Positions 1-12,647 of a stretch of DNA of 64,000 bases are shown in pieces. Each line of letters opens with the position of its first letter. The first letter of the stretch is position 1. The notes under the pieces were generated by a model. It made no database searches, was not told the origin of the DNA, and saw only the letters and a list, made by a program, of their open reading frames with translations. Origin of the DNA: Meandrina meandrites (Eukaryota; Cnidaria; Anthozoa; Scleractinia; Meandrinidae); the NCBI GenBank assembly GCA_963693305.1, contig OY855908.1:806001-870000 (forward strand), written 5' to 3'. The translations under genes were made by a program, and so were the position numbers.

Positions 1-850
1 TGCATTAAATTAAAAAGAATTATAAAACCAGTCACTAGTAAAATTAGTTATGGACTTCTGAAAATGTCTAATGTCGCGATTTTTGCAGTTATTTTAGGGG
101 CCAATTTACATGGCGAATTTCAGTCCCAGTTAGAACCTTTTCAGACCCTTTTCATATGAGCCCGGTTACCGGGCTGCACGGTCCGGTTAGCGGGACGAAT
201 TTTATCTTACCTTCTGTTCATATTGGAAATTTCAGCCCGATTACGGAGATAAAGAGTTGGACGGGATCTACCAGGCGTAAAACTTATCGGACAAGCATTA
301 GGACTACCCTGTGAAGTGCCGCTTGTATTTCTGGCGGATGCGAGTCTAAAATTAGAGAGATAAGCATGACTTTATACGGCAAACGCGAGCATGCTTTTCA
401 TTTTGCTACCTTTTTATCGAATTTATAAATAAATTCCTAAAATAGGGAGAAATCACACATTCGCGACGCACACAAGTTTACCCACCCATTCAGCGTACAA
501 ACCCAAACGGCAGACAGCAGAAGTGGAAGTTTTGCCGTTCACGAAAAAAAAACGTCATGCTTAATCTCTCCGGGCTGTAATTCGCCATGTACTAAACGGC
601 TCCTGGAAAGCTCCGAAAAGTGTGGTTAAACCAATTTCAATTTTGAATTTTTGTCATATAACGTCAGCTTTGATGGCGGAGTCGTCGGACGGGCAGGTGG
701 GAATCTTCCTCACAGCGTCAGTCGGCTTTTGTCATTTTTGTAACAAAGGTATGCGTACTGATATTGATAAAGAATAACGTGGGGAATAAGGTGTATAGAC
801 TGGTTGATACTGGGCACCAGCATGCCCACGCATGCGTCTTCCTACACTGT
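1..850. other. Intergenic, no gene seen
   Basis: No coding signal. Around 150-215 there are short GC-rich self-complementary stretches (CCCGGTTACCGGG; CCGGTTAGCGGGA) like dispersed-repeat fragments. Confidence 0.5.
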
Positions 851-1440
851 CCTCACGCGGAAGGGTAAATTGCCAAACGCGAAACAAAATCACCGAAGCA
901 AGCGAAACCCATTACCATTAACCTGGGCCTTTTTTGAGGCTAAACTGAGCAATAATCAGGCTAAACTGAGTGCGAGGTACGCTCCGGTTAGCCTAAATAG
1001 CACTCCGGTTAGCCTGAATATCGCTCAGGTTAGCCTGTTTTCGGTAAGCTCTCCACCCTTTGATGTATTTTTATCTTTTTATCCTTGTGCGTTTTTATTT
1101 ATTTTTTTTTTGTGTTTTTTTTTTTCACCTGATCCATTGATTTATTTATACAGTATGGGGTAAGGGGAGGGGGGGGGGGGGGGGGTGTTATTTCTGTTAT
1201 TTTTTATTCTATTTTTAATGGGTGGGATAAATTTTATATACTTTTAATGGCATATATTTTAGTGTATTTTAATTTTAAGTTCTACGTTTCATACATGAGC
1301 CTCTGGCTCGGACATTGAGGGAAACCTCGTCCCACGTATGGACATTAAAATATATTGTATAATGGTAATGGGTTAGCTTGTTTACGTGATTTTGTTTCGC
1401 GTTCGGCGTTCGGCAAATTACCCCTGCCGGTCCTCGCGTG
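851..1440. mobile_element. MITE-like element with 70-80 bp terminal inverted repeats
   Basis: Left arm 851-920 (CACGCGG...GCGAAACAAAATCAC...CCCATTACCATTA) is the inverse of right arm 1361-1440. The interior carries a short tandem of GCTCCGGTTAGCC-type units (about 960-1040) and a run of 18 G. No transposase is visible, so non-autonomous. A related GTTAGCC tandem sits at 3919-3990. Confidence 0.8.
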
Positions 1441-2017
1441 CTAATGTCATAAGCAAAATGAGAACACTGAAGAAGACAACAGCACAGTAACATTTTTTAG
1501 CCAGTGTCAGCCTTTTAAATTCTTTTTACCAATTGTTTCTTGTCTCCTTTCTTCGAGATAGTCTAATCTAATCAGTTGTTTTCATTTTGTATTGCACTAC
1601 AAGCGCGGCATCTTGGTGCTGGTCCTCTTTTCTCTTTTTTCTCTTCTTGAGTCCAGATTTGTTGTTTTTTTTACCGCGTGATCGTTAGCAATAAGTCCTT
1701 GTATTATTTTTTTCTAGTTTTGTTGGTGCCTTTTTTGAATATCAGGTCTTGAGGAATAACAGTGTAGGAATTTCCAACAACAGACAAGGCCTCGTCATCT
1801 TTTAAAAACAGCTGATGCAACAGATCACTGTTCACTTTTCAAGGAAATGTAAATAATGGAGCCCATTCCTCTATGACGTATTGCAACGAGAAACTGGGTA
1901 CTAGGCATTAGAACTGTCCCCCATTCCTCCAAAGGCATTCAAGATGGCGAGAATGTTTATTATTTTATCAACTTGTAGTCCTTGTACAGATAAAAATCAT
2001 CTGAGAAAAGTGTAAAC
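1441..2017. other. AVL9 upstream region
   Basis: Sequence just before the AVL9 start codon; promoter and 5' UTR should lie here. No TATA box or repeat that I can name. Confidence 0.4.
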
Positions 2018-5000
2018 ATGGACGCGGAAGATCCAGAGAGGGTTATACTACACATTGTAGTGGTGGGATTCCATCATCAGCGAGGATCTGAGGTGAAAAA
2101 ACGCATATATTCTCTACGATAGGGTTGCTAAAAATTAATAAAAAGCAACTAAATTGGTGTTGGCTTTGAAAGTCGCATGTGCCGCCCCGCCTAACGAACC
2201 TAAGGGTAAAATTTTTGAGCTGTATCAATTCGTTAACAGATTTATGATGGGCTATCAAACACACATGCAAAAATGGGTGGAAATCATATACAATTTTACG
2301 TTCAATTTGCAATATCTGTTTATTGACAGTGTCTATGTGCAATGAGCACGGCAGTGTCAAAAGTATAATAATCCAACAAAATTTAATATAAAATTAATTG
2401 TTTTGGACATAAGTTTTTTGCATTGATGTCTGGTGTGTGTGAAATTCAAAGGCGGCGAACTGGTGTCCGGGTTGACGTTGCCGACTCTAGGGTAAAGCTA
2501 AGACACAACTTTTGATTGTTTTAGTTGGCGGGTTTTGGTGTGACTAGCTCAGAAAAATCTGAGCGAAGCTGCGAGTGGCTAAACTGCGAAAAGGAATGTG
2601 GTTCTGGTTTAAGCAACCGTTGGAGGGGGAGGGAGCGTTGTGTGATGAGCCCAAACAACGGTTGACTCAGGAAACTATGTTAGGACATCCCCTCCCCCCT
2701 CCCCCTCCACCCCAGTTTCCAATATCCTTCCCCCTGTCCCCAGTTTCCAATATCTCATTTTGAAACTGGTGTGTTCATTTGTTTTGTCATAATTTGTAAT
2801 AATAGGAGTGAATGTTTTGAACATACCAGCAATTATATATATTTTTGAAATTTGCTGTCAAGCCTGGAGTTCCACCAGTCTGCTGCTTGCCACAGCCCGA
2901 ATATTATTTTTCTGTAGAACATGAAGCCCATTCTCATCGACTCCAGAACGGCCTGTCCCTCTGAGGACAAGGAAAAAGTGGCTCCATGGACACATGATTT
3001 GATTGGCTAGATTTTTTAACAAACACATTTTTAAAATCAAGTCAACATGTTTAAATCACTTTGTTGTAAGGGATCTTAAAGCAATTATAATATTATAAAA
3101 TTGTGTATTATAATTACATTTTGCTGACTTTAAGAAACAGAAGAAAACGCCTCCCCTTGTTTTGGCAAACACTAAAGTTAAGTTGGGAGAATCTGAAAGT
3201 AATTACTATAAAAACTTTGACACCAGAGGCATAGGTTTATAACAAGTTTTGAATTCTCACAAACTGTTTTTTGAGTTTATATCAGGCTATAATTGTTTTC
3301 TGTTTTGTTCATTTGTTTGCTTTATGCAGGTAGAGTTTTCATTTCCACCACTTACAAAGCATGGAAACTCACAAACCACAACACTTCCAATTGAATGGCG
3401 GTTCTTGCCATTTTTGGCATTACCTGATGGTGTCCATAACTGCGAGCAAGGTATGAAGACTACGTTTTTGCCGATGTGTGATAACTGAAAGTGGTGGGAT
3501 TGTCAACTTTGTTATGTGTACAGTTCCAGAAAATATCCATACCCACCCCATTGAAGGTCAATGGAAATTCTGAGGAGGTAGGGGGTCTCAAAAGCCAAAT
3601 TTTTTGTGGGGTTTAACTGGAATTTCCAGAGGGTGGGGGGATTCAAACCAAAAAACCCTCTGTGAGAGAGGTATGGATATTTTCTGGAACAACACATGTC
3701 ATATTTGTATTCCTCATATTTTTATGTATATATTTACAAAGCAGCTGAATTTTAAGTAGTGTTATTACCTGCACCTGGAGCAACATTTTAAGTGAAAACT
3801 TAAAGTTCTTTTATCAACAAAGTCGCTGTTATTTGTAGTTTAACCATAGTCAGGCTGTATAAAACACAGTCATGTGAACTCATTACAAAGTGTGAGGCAG
3901 CAAGGCATGAGAGCCATTCCGGTAAGCCCACATAGCACTTCAGTTAGCCCACATGGCACTCCGGGTAGCCTAAATAGTACTTTGGATAACCTACAGTTAG
4001 CTTTGCAGCTCATGGTTATTCTTTTTATTGAATTTCGGGATTTCTGCCACACGTGCCTCACCACGTATACCTTGCCTTGTTATGCCTCGCATGCCTTGCT
4101 GCCTGGAGTGCATATTTGTAAGACTCATTACAATAAAGTTGGATGACTTGCCACAATATTATTTTGGAAAGAAGGCATTGTCTTCTTAAAACCTTTGCTA
4201 TGCTTATAGAGCTCAAACGTAAACAATAATTATAAAGGTTATAACAACTCCCTTTTAACACCTGTTATATCATATAAATAATTGTTTAACCATTTCAGCA
4301 TAAATCTTTGGAAGTATTGTGTGTTTGTTTAAAACTAAGTATGATTTTCACCATCTTGTAGACACTTCTGTCTTTCATTTGCCAAGTCTCAGCACATCTG
4401 TCAGCAAACAGAAATTTCTATCTACAATTTTTGGAATTTCTTGTTACAAGCAGATTGACAGTAAAGTTTGTGATTATTTCATACTTTTCTTGAATAGTCT
4501 AATGTTATTGTTTACTAATTCAAACTTGTCCATGCCAGAGGTTGAAGAAACTATTTATTTCCATTAACAGGAAAATTTCACAATAGATTTTATATAAATA
4601 AAATATGATCTTGTTTTCTTGAAGCCAAACAAAGTCCATCAAGTAGAGATTAATTGTTATATAATATATATTGGTATTTTTTCATGTTATCATGTTTTCA
4701 TTTGACTACCAATAGACGGATCGAAACTGACCAATTACTGTTAACGAACTTAACACGAATCTTACAGCCAATAACATCATGGCTAAACTGACCAATCAGT
4801 TTCAACGGACCAGACAGCTTATAACATCATCAACTGACAACAACCTTTTCACTTGACTCTGAAGATGACTTCTGCACCGGTTGTCGAAATGTCAGTCATC
4901 AACAACAGTTCTTTTCAGAACTACTCTCACCCGGACAATCACACTGTATGAACCAGTATTATATAGTATATGGTATTGCTCACCATTAGTTCTCAATTTA

Positions 5001-8000
5001 GCTCAGTGGATAAAGTGCCATCCCGGTATTTGAGAGGTCATGGCTTCGATTTGATTTTCTTTGTCCCACGCTCGCAACACAGTATTGAATATTTCATCTT
5101 TCACATTTTGTTGTTTATGGGGGTGACAAATCAAACAAGTGCTGTTAAAGGAATATATGACAAAACCTTTTGTATCTTAATTTGTAACTGCAATGTGTTT
5201 TGATTTGCAGGTAAAATTTTAAAATAATCCTGGATATTTCTTGGATATTTATGACCAGGATTTTGGGGAGAAATGTTGTCAGCACATTCTAATACCTTCT
5301 GTATAAACAAGTCTTATTTTGAGCTAATATCAACACCATGTACTTCTGTGTTTACAGGACTTAAAAATTAAAAAGGATGATGTGACCAGAAGAACTGTAC
5401 AGAAAAGTGTCTGCATTCTCTCCTGTTTGGTAAGTGATCTTACACAGTAAAACATACTTTTTTAGAAGCCCAAGATTGAGGTAAAATCTAAAAAGTGTTT
5501 TTAATAGTGCTGGGGGGAGCCCTACGGTGGACTAGCATTCCATCCAGGAGGAAGGGAGGGGGCAGAAATACTCCAACAACTAGTCACTTAATGTGACAGA
5601 GCTTTTTATGTATGATCATAAGTGTGCATGTAACATGGCAGCCCCCCCCCCTGCCCCGCCCCTTCAAAGATAGTACAGGTACTTGAGCCGCGAGCCAAAT
5701 AATTTTCTCAGCTGTAGATGGCCTGAATAATTTTCTTATTAATTTGCACAAGTTAAAGAGTTTCCTGTGTTAACTTAGGCCACAGGGGCATAGGTAGGAT
5801 TTTCCAAAAGAGTGGGGGGGGGGGGGGGGGGGGGATCACACTATGTCACACCTAAGGTACTTACATGGTCCACTGCAGACGTTGGGTCCTGATAATGAGT
5901 ATGTAACTACCTAGCACTAGAAAAGATTTATGGCATTTTGATTCTTTGAATTCACGTTTTTTCACCACCTGAATTATAAGGTTTGTATGTTGTTTGCTTA
6001 AAAAAATTATCTTACAAAGGGTGGGGGGGGGGTCATGGGCTCCCCAGGCCCCCCCTCTGGCTATGTCCCTGGTCCAGTGTTTGAATGAGTGTTTTTCTGT
6101 TCAAACAGCCACTTTATGGTTACTTAAGAGAAAAGCTGGAAGTTGCTACTAGAGTATACTTTGATGAGAAGGACTTCTCAAGAACAGGAATTTTAGAGGT
6201 ACTTAGTCTTTCACATCATAATCACACTCATGAATTAAGTAAGTAAAACTTTATTTATGCAGTTCAACTCTCTGATTACCTCCAAATAATAACCTTGCTT
6301 TGATTTTTCTTCTTGTGTTCCTTTCTAGGAATTGTATAAAAATTTAAACATGTCTATATCACCAAGCCTTGTATTGGAAGATTCTTTACTATTTGTTGGT
6401 AAGTTTGCAATTTGTATAGGTAATCACATGATTTCGAGTGCAATTTGGGATAAATCAGCACGAGTAAATTTTTCAAAGGCTAACCAAATTGCACGAGCCC
6501 GTAGGGCAAGTGCAATTTGTAGTCTTTGAAAAATTTACGAGTGCTGATTTATCCCAAATTGCACGAGAAAAATCATGTGATTACTTGTTAATAATACACA
6601 TACAAAAATTTCTCTGCAAGTGGGTGACAAACAAGATGTGTTCGGTCGCTTACCTTTCCGAATCGTTGTTAAAACATTACAGAGTTGCCAAGCTTTGTAA
6701 ATCCAAATACAGCTACAGAATTTTAAAGCTCTCTGTCATGCATTATCAGGTGCTTTTATCCTCATTCAGTTACATGGGAATGAGCTGAAATGTGCGACTT
6801 CAGGCTTGTGATCTTCCTTCGTTACGAGCGAAAGAAAATCCTCGATTGGTAGCCTTCAGTAGTTTCGTAGAGCCTCTTTTGTGCTGCACAAACGTCCAGT
6901 TCCTAGTATATTAGTTTATACACTGATAATTTTCGTTAAATCGATCTAACTTTGCATTAATTGATGTTTTTGTCCTCTCCAAACGCTCCGACAGCGGCCG
7001 CCATTTTGTTTGGCGCGCTTTCGCGGCTTTCCTGTCAATCGACTTAATTTCAACTTTCTGCACTCAATTTCATCTTTTTGCACTCAATTTCAACTTTCTG
7101 CACTGTTTGGGATTAATTGACGTGCTCTCAGCCAATGAGCTTGCTGAAATTTTTGCATGTGTATTATTAGAAGTAAAACTTTTTGATTAATATATTAAGA
7201 AACTCAAATGGTTCTAAAGTCTTAGCCAAGAGTGATCAGCTTCTTATTTCTCCTCACAAATACAATACATTATCAAGCAGACAGATGAGGAGAATACAAG
7301 AGAAGAATCAACTAAACAAGGATGTGCAATGCTTTCTCTATCAAGTTAAAATTATGTTTAGTTTTTTAGATTTAAACTCATTGATGATTCATCAAGTTCA
7401 ATCAAAATGAGGGGCCACTCAGCCACAGTGGTTAGCATCCTGTGTGGTTGGCCCTGAAAAGCCTCTTGGGGAGTGGTCAAATTTATTTTTTGTTATTTTA
7501 AAAACGTCATACCCATAAAGGTGTTTGGAAATGTGTTCTTTATGCAACCTTTGGAGCTAACGGTTACATGATACAAAATCCACCATGCTGGAGGGAAAAT
7601 TGTCTACAGGGACATTTAAAACAAAGGAAAGTCAAGCATGACTGGTTGAAGTCACTTTGGATGTCCCAGCATATTGCGTGCTCCCCAGCAAGGTGTTATT
7701 TTGTATAATATGATCCTTAGCTGCAAAGGGCCTGTTAGAACTAATTGTTATATTTTACAATTGTATTCCTAAATTTTCTCTTTAGTTTTAGTTTCAACTG
7801 AAAAAAATGATTGAAAAGATACACAAAGCACCCAAGACAGTGCTTCATCACATTTTCAAATGCGTAACTGTCAATATGTGTCAAAAGTAGTTAGCTCTTC
7901 TCATTGCTTGGAAATGTGATGAAACAAACACTGCCTCTTGTGTTTGATATGACCAATTGACTGCATGTGCCGTTCTTATTTTACAGGTCTTTCAGCTGTA

Positions 8001-11000
8001 GAATTAGTTAGAAAATTTCAACATAGGGTGAGTAGATCTGAATGAAACACATTTCTTCATAACTGCAACAGCATTGTACATTTCGCTGTAACTCTTGCTT
8101 TGCATAAAAAAAGAGTTATGGCCAAATGATGACTCAGTAGGAACTCATGTTCATGTTGGCGATTTTATAAATTACAAAACATTTTCTTTCCTTTTCAGAT
8201 TTTAGTTCTTTTTAAGCTGCTTCTTCTTGAAAAAAGGGTATGCAATAGTTAGTCAGAAGTTCTTTCTAATATTTTTTTAATTATTTTTTCCTATGGTCTA
8301 GTTTTGTCGATGAGAACATATATAACATCCATTCATTTTTTCCACCTTTCGTGATTTACATACATATTTACACAAATGAATGTTATAACTGTGTACTCAT
8401 CCATTTGACACTTGCGAATTGTTAATAATTTATTAATGACTGTATTATTGATCTTTATGTTATAGGTTATTTATTATTTAATTTCAGGTTATATTTCATG
8501 GCTTTCCAGTTGGCAGTCTGTCTACACAGCTTCTCTCCCTTGTTTCTCTCTTTCCAAGTATGTGTACTGATAATAATGTACCAAATGTTATTTTTTCTTT
8601 GCTGTGTGAGAGTGCAATGAAATAAAATGAATACCAGTAAATTAAAAAATAAATTAAATAAGTTAGCAGTAAAAAACCTATATGATGACTGTCAGTGAAA
8701 TATGTCACAAAAAAATCAATTTTCATATAAGAAGTAAAACTTTGGTTTGTGTCTTTAGACTCTGACTAATAAAGACCATGAACAGCTAATGCTATGTCAG
8801 GCAATTGGTGTTGAAAACCTTGGCAACTGAACAAGCAGCCTGCATTCTTTCTTCTTCCTTTTGCTTAGATCGTTAATGGAGTGTTTAGTACATGATTTGT
8901 AGCTGTTGTGGTTCAATTTTACCATTAGTACAATTTGGTATTCTCGTTAATGTTCTGACATATGATGATGAATATAACAAAGGAAAATACCGGCTTGTAG
9001 CAAGGCTGAAATTGAACCACAGTAATGACATCGCACTGTTACTACTCATGACATGCTTGCTGTCAATATCCTATCAGTATTTCTTGAGTCAATGTACTTT
9101 ATTTGCTTTTTTATTCTAGAAATGATCCAAAGCGGTTTGATGTACGCAGCTCCTAGAGAAAATGAAGTTTATCAACATGATGATGTATGCATTCTGTATT
9201 TGAACGGATATGAAACAATACATTCAATCTTTTCAGTTGAAACTTTCCATCAATATGTCGCTTTCTTAGCATCATCATTTTTTTAGTTCTAAAAGATTTT
9301 TTTTATTTTATAGGATGTTTTTCAACCACTGCATGTCCATGAATGTGAGCAGTTATTAGTCGATATTTTTGGATTTCCACTAGCGATATTTACAAAGGTG
9401 AGAAATGTTTCTAGTTATAATCAGCATCTGCCAACTGCATAACAGATAACTAATTTCTCGTTTAATTGTACTAGTATTTTGGATATCATTTTTATATCGT
9501 TTTTTTTTTCAGTCAGTCAAGTACAAACGCAATTTATTTTCACGCGGCCACTTTGACTTTCCCGCCTTCCTGGCTTAGTCGTGTCTTGATTGGTCAATGT
9601 CAGCAGCTTGTGAGATCTCGCATACTATCCAGCTGATCTGTTACATATCACGTTTTTGAAAGTTTGTTTTGTTTGCTTGTAGAACTCCGTATTTCATCCT
9701 TATTTATCTTTGCAACAAATGGAACTGTTGAAGAGTCCTAATGTGCGCAGTTTTGTGGTTGGAGCGTCAAATTATTTGTACAAACGACAAAAGGGACTAT
9801 CAGAAGTGCTTGTAGATGTGAGTTAATTAATACAGAGCTAATAGAGAGCAGGTTACACGTTGTAAATTTTATGTTATGACGTCGGTTGAAAGAAATGAAG
9901 GATGCATTCTGTGAATTTTGTTGTTGTTGTTGTTGTTGTTGCAGTTTATACGCTGTTCGAATGTCGTGTGAAAATAACGTGTCTATTTGATTCAGTTTTC
10001 ATTTTGCTGAAATTTAAATTAAAAAAAAAAACTCTTGCGACGTTGCTCAAACTAGTAAACCAATCAGATCTCTTCTCGCGCTTTTCATGTATGACATCCA
10101 GTCAACATCGCTCTAACGTTTGTGTTTATTAAGTTCTTTATTAGGACCTTGAATATGTTATTCCTTATTGTACGCTTTTCCTTTGATTGACCGTCGCGAA
10201 AAGGTCCGATCCTCTGTTAAATAAAAAACCTTTTTTTTATTTTGCGGATTTAGTCGAAAGTAATCAATGTCATACATGTGTATGTTTACAGAGTGTATCT
10301 TTCCTGACAGCTTGAAAGTGGATCAATGGAGTTTCACTATCCTGAACTTAATGAACAGCTCTCATTGTCAACCGCTGACCTGAGATTCGCAGACTATCTT
10401 ATTCATCACGTTAATGATTACGTCGAAAAAGGCGAACAAGAAGCCGGTTAGTTTAAAGTCTGGTGATCCTTACTCCATGATACCTTTTATTCCTTGTAGC
10501 TTTAATAAGTCTTCACGAGGTCCGTAGCAAGTTACACATTCATTGCACATTGCGCTAGACGTCGATCGATATATCTTGGTCAATTTTGTTGAAACATAGT
10601 CTTACTTTAAAGTTTGTTGGCACTCCACGCCCTATGAAAAGTATTTATATATAGCCGTGAAAAGCCCTTCCTTCTTTTATTATTATTAACAAATATTTTA
10701 TAATAAAGCTCATGAAGAGTGATTTTATTTAATCTGTGAAACAAAAACTGACAGTAAGTGCTAAATAGTCAAAATGAAACCAAAGAAAACAGTGGAACAA
10801 GTGTGTAACAGTACATCTGATTGTGTTGTAACCGACTTAAGTAAAATCATTCCGGCTAAAGAGAGAAAACCTGAATAAGCTAGAGCAAGCCCTACCAGAT
10901 GTGAATTTCCTTCGTCGTCATTTTAATGACTTGTCTTGTTTGAAAATGCAATACTTGTTATGCGTTCAGATGAAATTCAATTTTGTTGTTGGCTTCTGAC

Positions 11001-12565
11001 CTGACTTGTTAGTCGTTGCTATAGCTGTGTTGTATATAACGACAGAAAACTATTAATTTTGACAAGTGTGTTTTTTACTTTCTTGTCCAGGCTGGGATGG
11101 CAGTGATGAGTGGATCCGAGCTCAGTTTAAATTGTATCTTTTGTCGTTGTTATCCACCATACAGCACACAGGTTCGTAAGCTTAACTACGCTTATCCACC
11201 ATACAGCACACAGGTTCGTAAGCTTAACTACGCTTATCCACCATACAGCACACAGGTTCGTAAGCTTAACTACGCTTATCCACCATACAGCACACAGGTT
11301 CGTACGCTTAACTACGCTTATCCACCATACAGCACACAGGTTCGTAGGCTTAACTACGCTTATCCACCATACAGCACACAGGTTCGTAAGCTTAACTACG
11401 CTTATCCACCATACAGCACACAGGTTCGTAAGCTTTACTGCGCGTCGGTTTTATCACAGGAGACCATAATATTTTAGTAAATGGATAAATTAATAAAGAA
11501 TATTACTCACGTGGTTCCATTCGTTGCTGTGCTTTATTTCTGTCGATAGACACGACAGCAGTGCTATCGTGTGCAGCGCCAATTTTCTGCCCACATGTAA
11601 CAGCTCTGCACACGATAGCAGCGCTGGCGTGTCTATCGACAGAAAAAACAACACAGCAAACGAACGGAACCACGTGAGTAATATTATTTATTAATTTATT
11701 CATTTATTGTGGTCTCCCTGTGGTTTTATAACATGGCAGCCTGTCTGATATTTTACTGTTGTTGCAGGTGGTGATGGGATGGCAAACTACAATGAGCAGT
11801 TCATAGAGGCCTGGAAACAAACCACAAACTATCAAGTTTGGCGGGAGAAAGAGCATGCTGGGATCGACGACGTGCATGCTGGGTAAGCCACGTGACAGCT
11901 CAGTAAAAGTGTTGGGAAAAAAGACAAAAAAAATTGTCGTAAATCTTTTTTTCTTTCTTTCTTTCTGTTTGACAGGCATCCATTTCAGGGACAGATGGGG
12001 CTATCGGACATTAAGATCAGGCTTTCCAAGTAAGCTTTCACCGAATTGCATTCAAACATTTTTGTAACTGCCATTTCAGTATTGTTTTAGCGATTCCAAC
12101 AAATAAGATCATTCGCAAAATCTTACGTATTCTTGAGAACAAATGCTTCTAAGAACTATCCAAAGGTGTTCTTCACAGAGATGGTTTAGCTTTGATCGAT
12201 ATTTTACCGTTGTTTTTGTTGTTTAGTGTTATGCAGACGGAAAGAGGCCGTAGGATTGGCCACGCTGTGGCGGAAACTGGCAAGGCTGTAGGTATGTCGA
12301 CTTGACCGAAACACCAAGAAACTGCGCAAATTATTTTAGTATGTTGTGAAAATGGATTCCATGTTTATCGAGTTATGGTTTTTTCAAGCCTTGTTTTCGT
12401 TTCGCAGGCGGAGCTATCAACAGCGCACGCTCATTCGTGACGTCATGGCTGTCAGAGCTGACGCAATCGACATCAGAACAGAATGAAGAGGAGGCTGACG
12501 ACAATAAAGAACAGGAAGAGGAAAATGTGACGACAAATTGTGAAGAAAATACTGCTGAATTATGA
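2018..12565 (+). CDS. AVL9: AVL9, late secretory pathway DENN-like protein (18 exons)
   Basis: Predicted 524-aa AVL9-family protein. The family acts in late secretory (Golgi to surface) transport and cell polarity and has a DENN-like fold. Exons: 2018-2092, 3330-3450, 4362-4465, 5358-5429, 6109-6198, 6329-6398, 7987-8027, 8199-8237, 8488-8557, 9120-9184, 9314-9397, 9683-9817, 10311-10446, 11091-11171, 11768-11882, 11976-12029, 12227-12291, 12408-12565. They sum to 1575 nt with all phases joining. Recognisable family segments in order are HIVVVGFHHQRG, LPFLALPDG, FGISCYKQI, YFDEKDFS, LFKLLLLEK, FPLAIFTK, LRFADYL, WDGSDEWIRAQF and HPFQGQ. The start is the ATG before the VVVGFHH strand. The variable acidic linker in the middle of vertebrate AVL9 (about 648 aa) is largely missing. 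The C-terminus is acidic (runs of E and D). The exon 3 donor is a weak AAA|GTTTGT, and the exon 14 donor lies inside a tandem repeat. Gene identity is secure; single splice sites are inferred. Confidence 0.93.
3523..3690. mobile_element. Short foldback element, TIR GTTCCAGAAAATATCCATACC
   Basis: Inverted ends at 3523-3543 and 3670-3690 flank a G/C-run-rich middle, within AVL9 intron 2. A related end occurs near 27990-28010 (GTATGGATATTTTCTGGAAC), so this is a dispersed family. Confidence 0.75.
3900..3995. repeat. Degenerate short tandem of AGCCCACATAGCAC-type units
   Basis: About four imperfect units of roughly 20 bp (CATAGCACT, CATGGCACT, AATAGTACT) in AVL9 intron 2, related to the tandem at 960-1040. 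Confidence 0.55.
4710..4955. mobile_element. Dispersed repeat, possible Penelope-like element end
   Basis: The segment holds GAAGATGACTTCTGCACCGG then TTGTCGAAATGTCAGTCA, a stem-like CTGAAGATGA...GTCGAAA layout reminiscent of retroelement ends. A similar CTGAAGATG...GCGAAACGTC block is found inverted at about 21866-21900. Family assignment is tentative. Confidence 0.4.
4985..5130 (+). mobile_element. tRNA-derived SINE fragment
   Basis: A box-A-like TTTAGCTCAGTGGA (4998-5011) and box-B-like GGCTTCGATTT (about 5042-5052) are followed by TTTTCTTTGTCCCACGCTCG. The same downstream sequence follows a B box at 30540-30600, so this is a repeated SINE, not a tRNA gene. Confidence 0.65.
5780..6074. 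mobile_element. Repeat with inverted ends and poly-G runs
   Basis: Starts CACAGGGGCATAGG and ends CTGGCTATGTCCCTGG, imperfect inverted ends, with G runs just inside (5813-5834 and 6022-6031). In AVL9 intron 4. Confidence 0.6.
6420..7170. mobile_element. Composite foldback element in AVL9 intron 6
   Basis: Two inverted-repeat layers. Arms 6420-6480 and 6523-6584 (GTAATCACATGATTT, GGATAAATCAGCACGAG) are inverse copies. A second pair, TAATAATACACATACAAAAA at 6589 and its inverse at about 7146-7169, bounds a 580-bp body. That body holds three copies of an about 20-bp unit (CTCAATTTCAACTTTCTGCA) at 7045-7105. Confidence 0.75.
9919..9943. repeat. (TTG)n microsatellite
   Basis: About eight TTG triplets in AVL9 intron 12. 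Confidence 0.85.
11151..11444 (+). repeat. 42-bp tandem repeat (7 copies) duplicating the AVL9 exon 14 splice donor
   Basis: Seven head-to-tail copies of a 42-bp unit. The first 21 nt of copy 1 are the end of AVL9 exon 14 and the last 21 nt are the start of intron 14, so every copy carries the junction CACACAG|GTTCGTAAG. Copy 4 has GTTCGTACG, copy 5 GTTCGTAGG, and copy 7 diverges at its end. In the AVL9 frame the unit reads ACA GGT TCG TAA, so only the first donor avoids a stop codon. The open frame at 11097-11477 is an out-of-frame translation of the repeat. Confidence 0.95.
11484..11700. mobile_element. Near-perfect foldback (MITE) in AVL9 intron 14
   Basis: Arms of about 95 bp: the left arm (ATTACTCACGTGGTTCC, TCTGTCGATAGACACG) is mirrored by the right arm (CGTGTCTATCGACAGA, GGAACCACGTGAGTAAT), with a small loop near 11585. 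It lies 40 bp after the donor tandem repeat. Confidence 0.88.
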
Positions 12566-12641
12566 GGCTCAGACACTATAGGATAATGTCTCTAGGGAAA
12601 TTACTTGTTCTCTGGTTTGTGGAAAATGCATAGGATTTAGA

Positions 12642-12647
12642 AATAAA
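12642..12647 (+). terminator. AVL9 polyadenylation signal AATAAA
   Basis: A canonical AATAAA hexamer lies 77 nt after the AVL9 stop codon, in AT-rich sequence. It is the first such hexamer after the stop. Confidence 0.6.

Noticed and set aside
4985..5060. tRNA gene
   Set aside because: A- and B-box-like sequences are present, but the B box is degenerate, the acceptor stem does not pair and the same downstream sequence recurs at 30540: a SINE.
11097..11477. 126-aa ORF with seven YPPYSTQVRKLNYA repeats
   Set aside because: It is out of frame with AVL9 exon 14 and results from the 42-bp tandem repeat with no stop in that frame.
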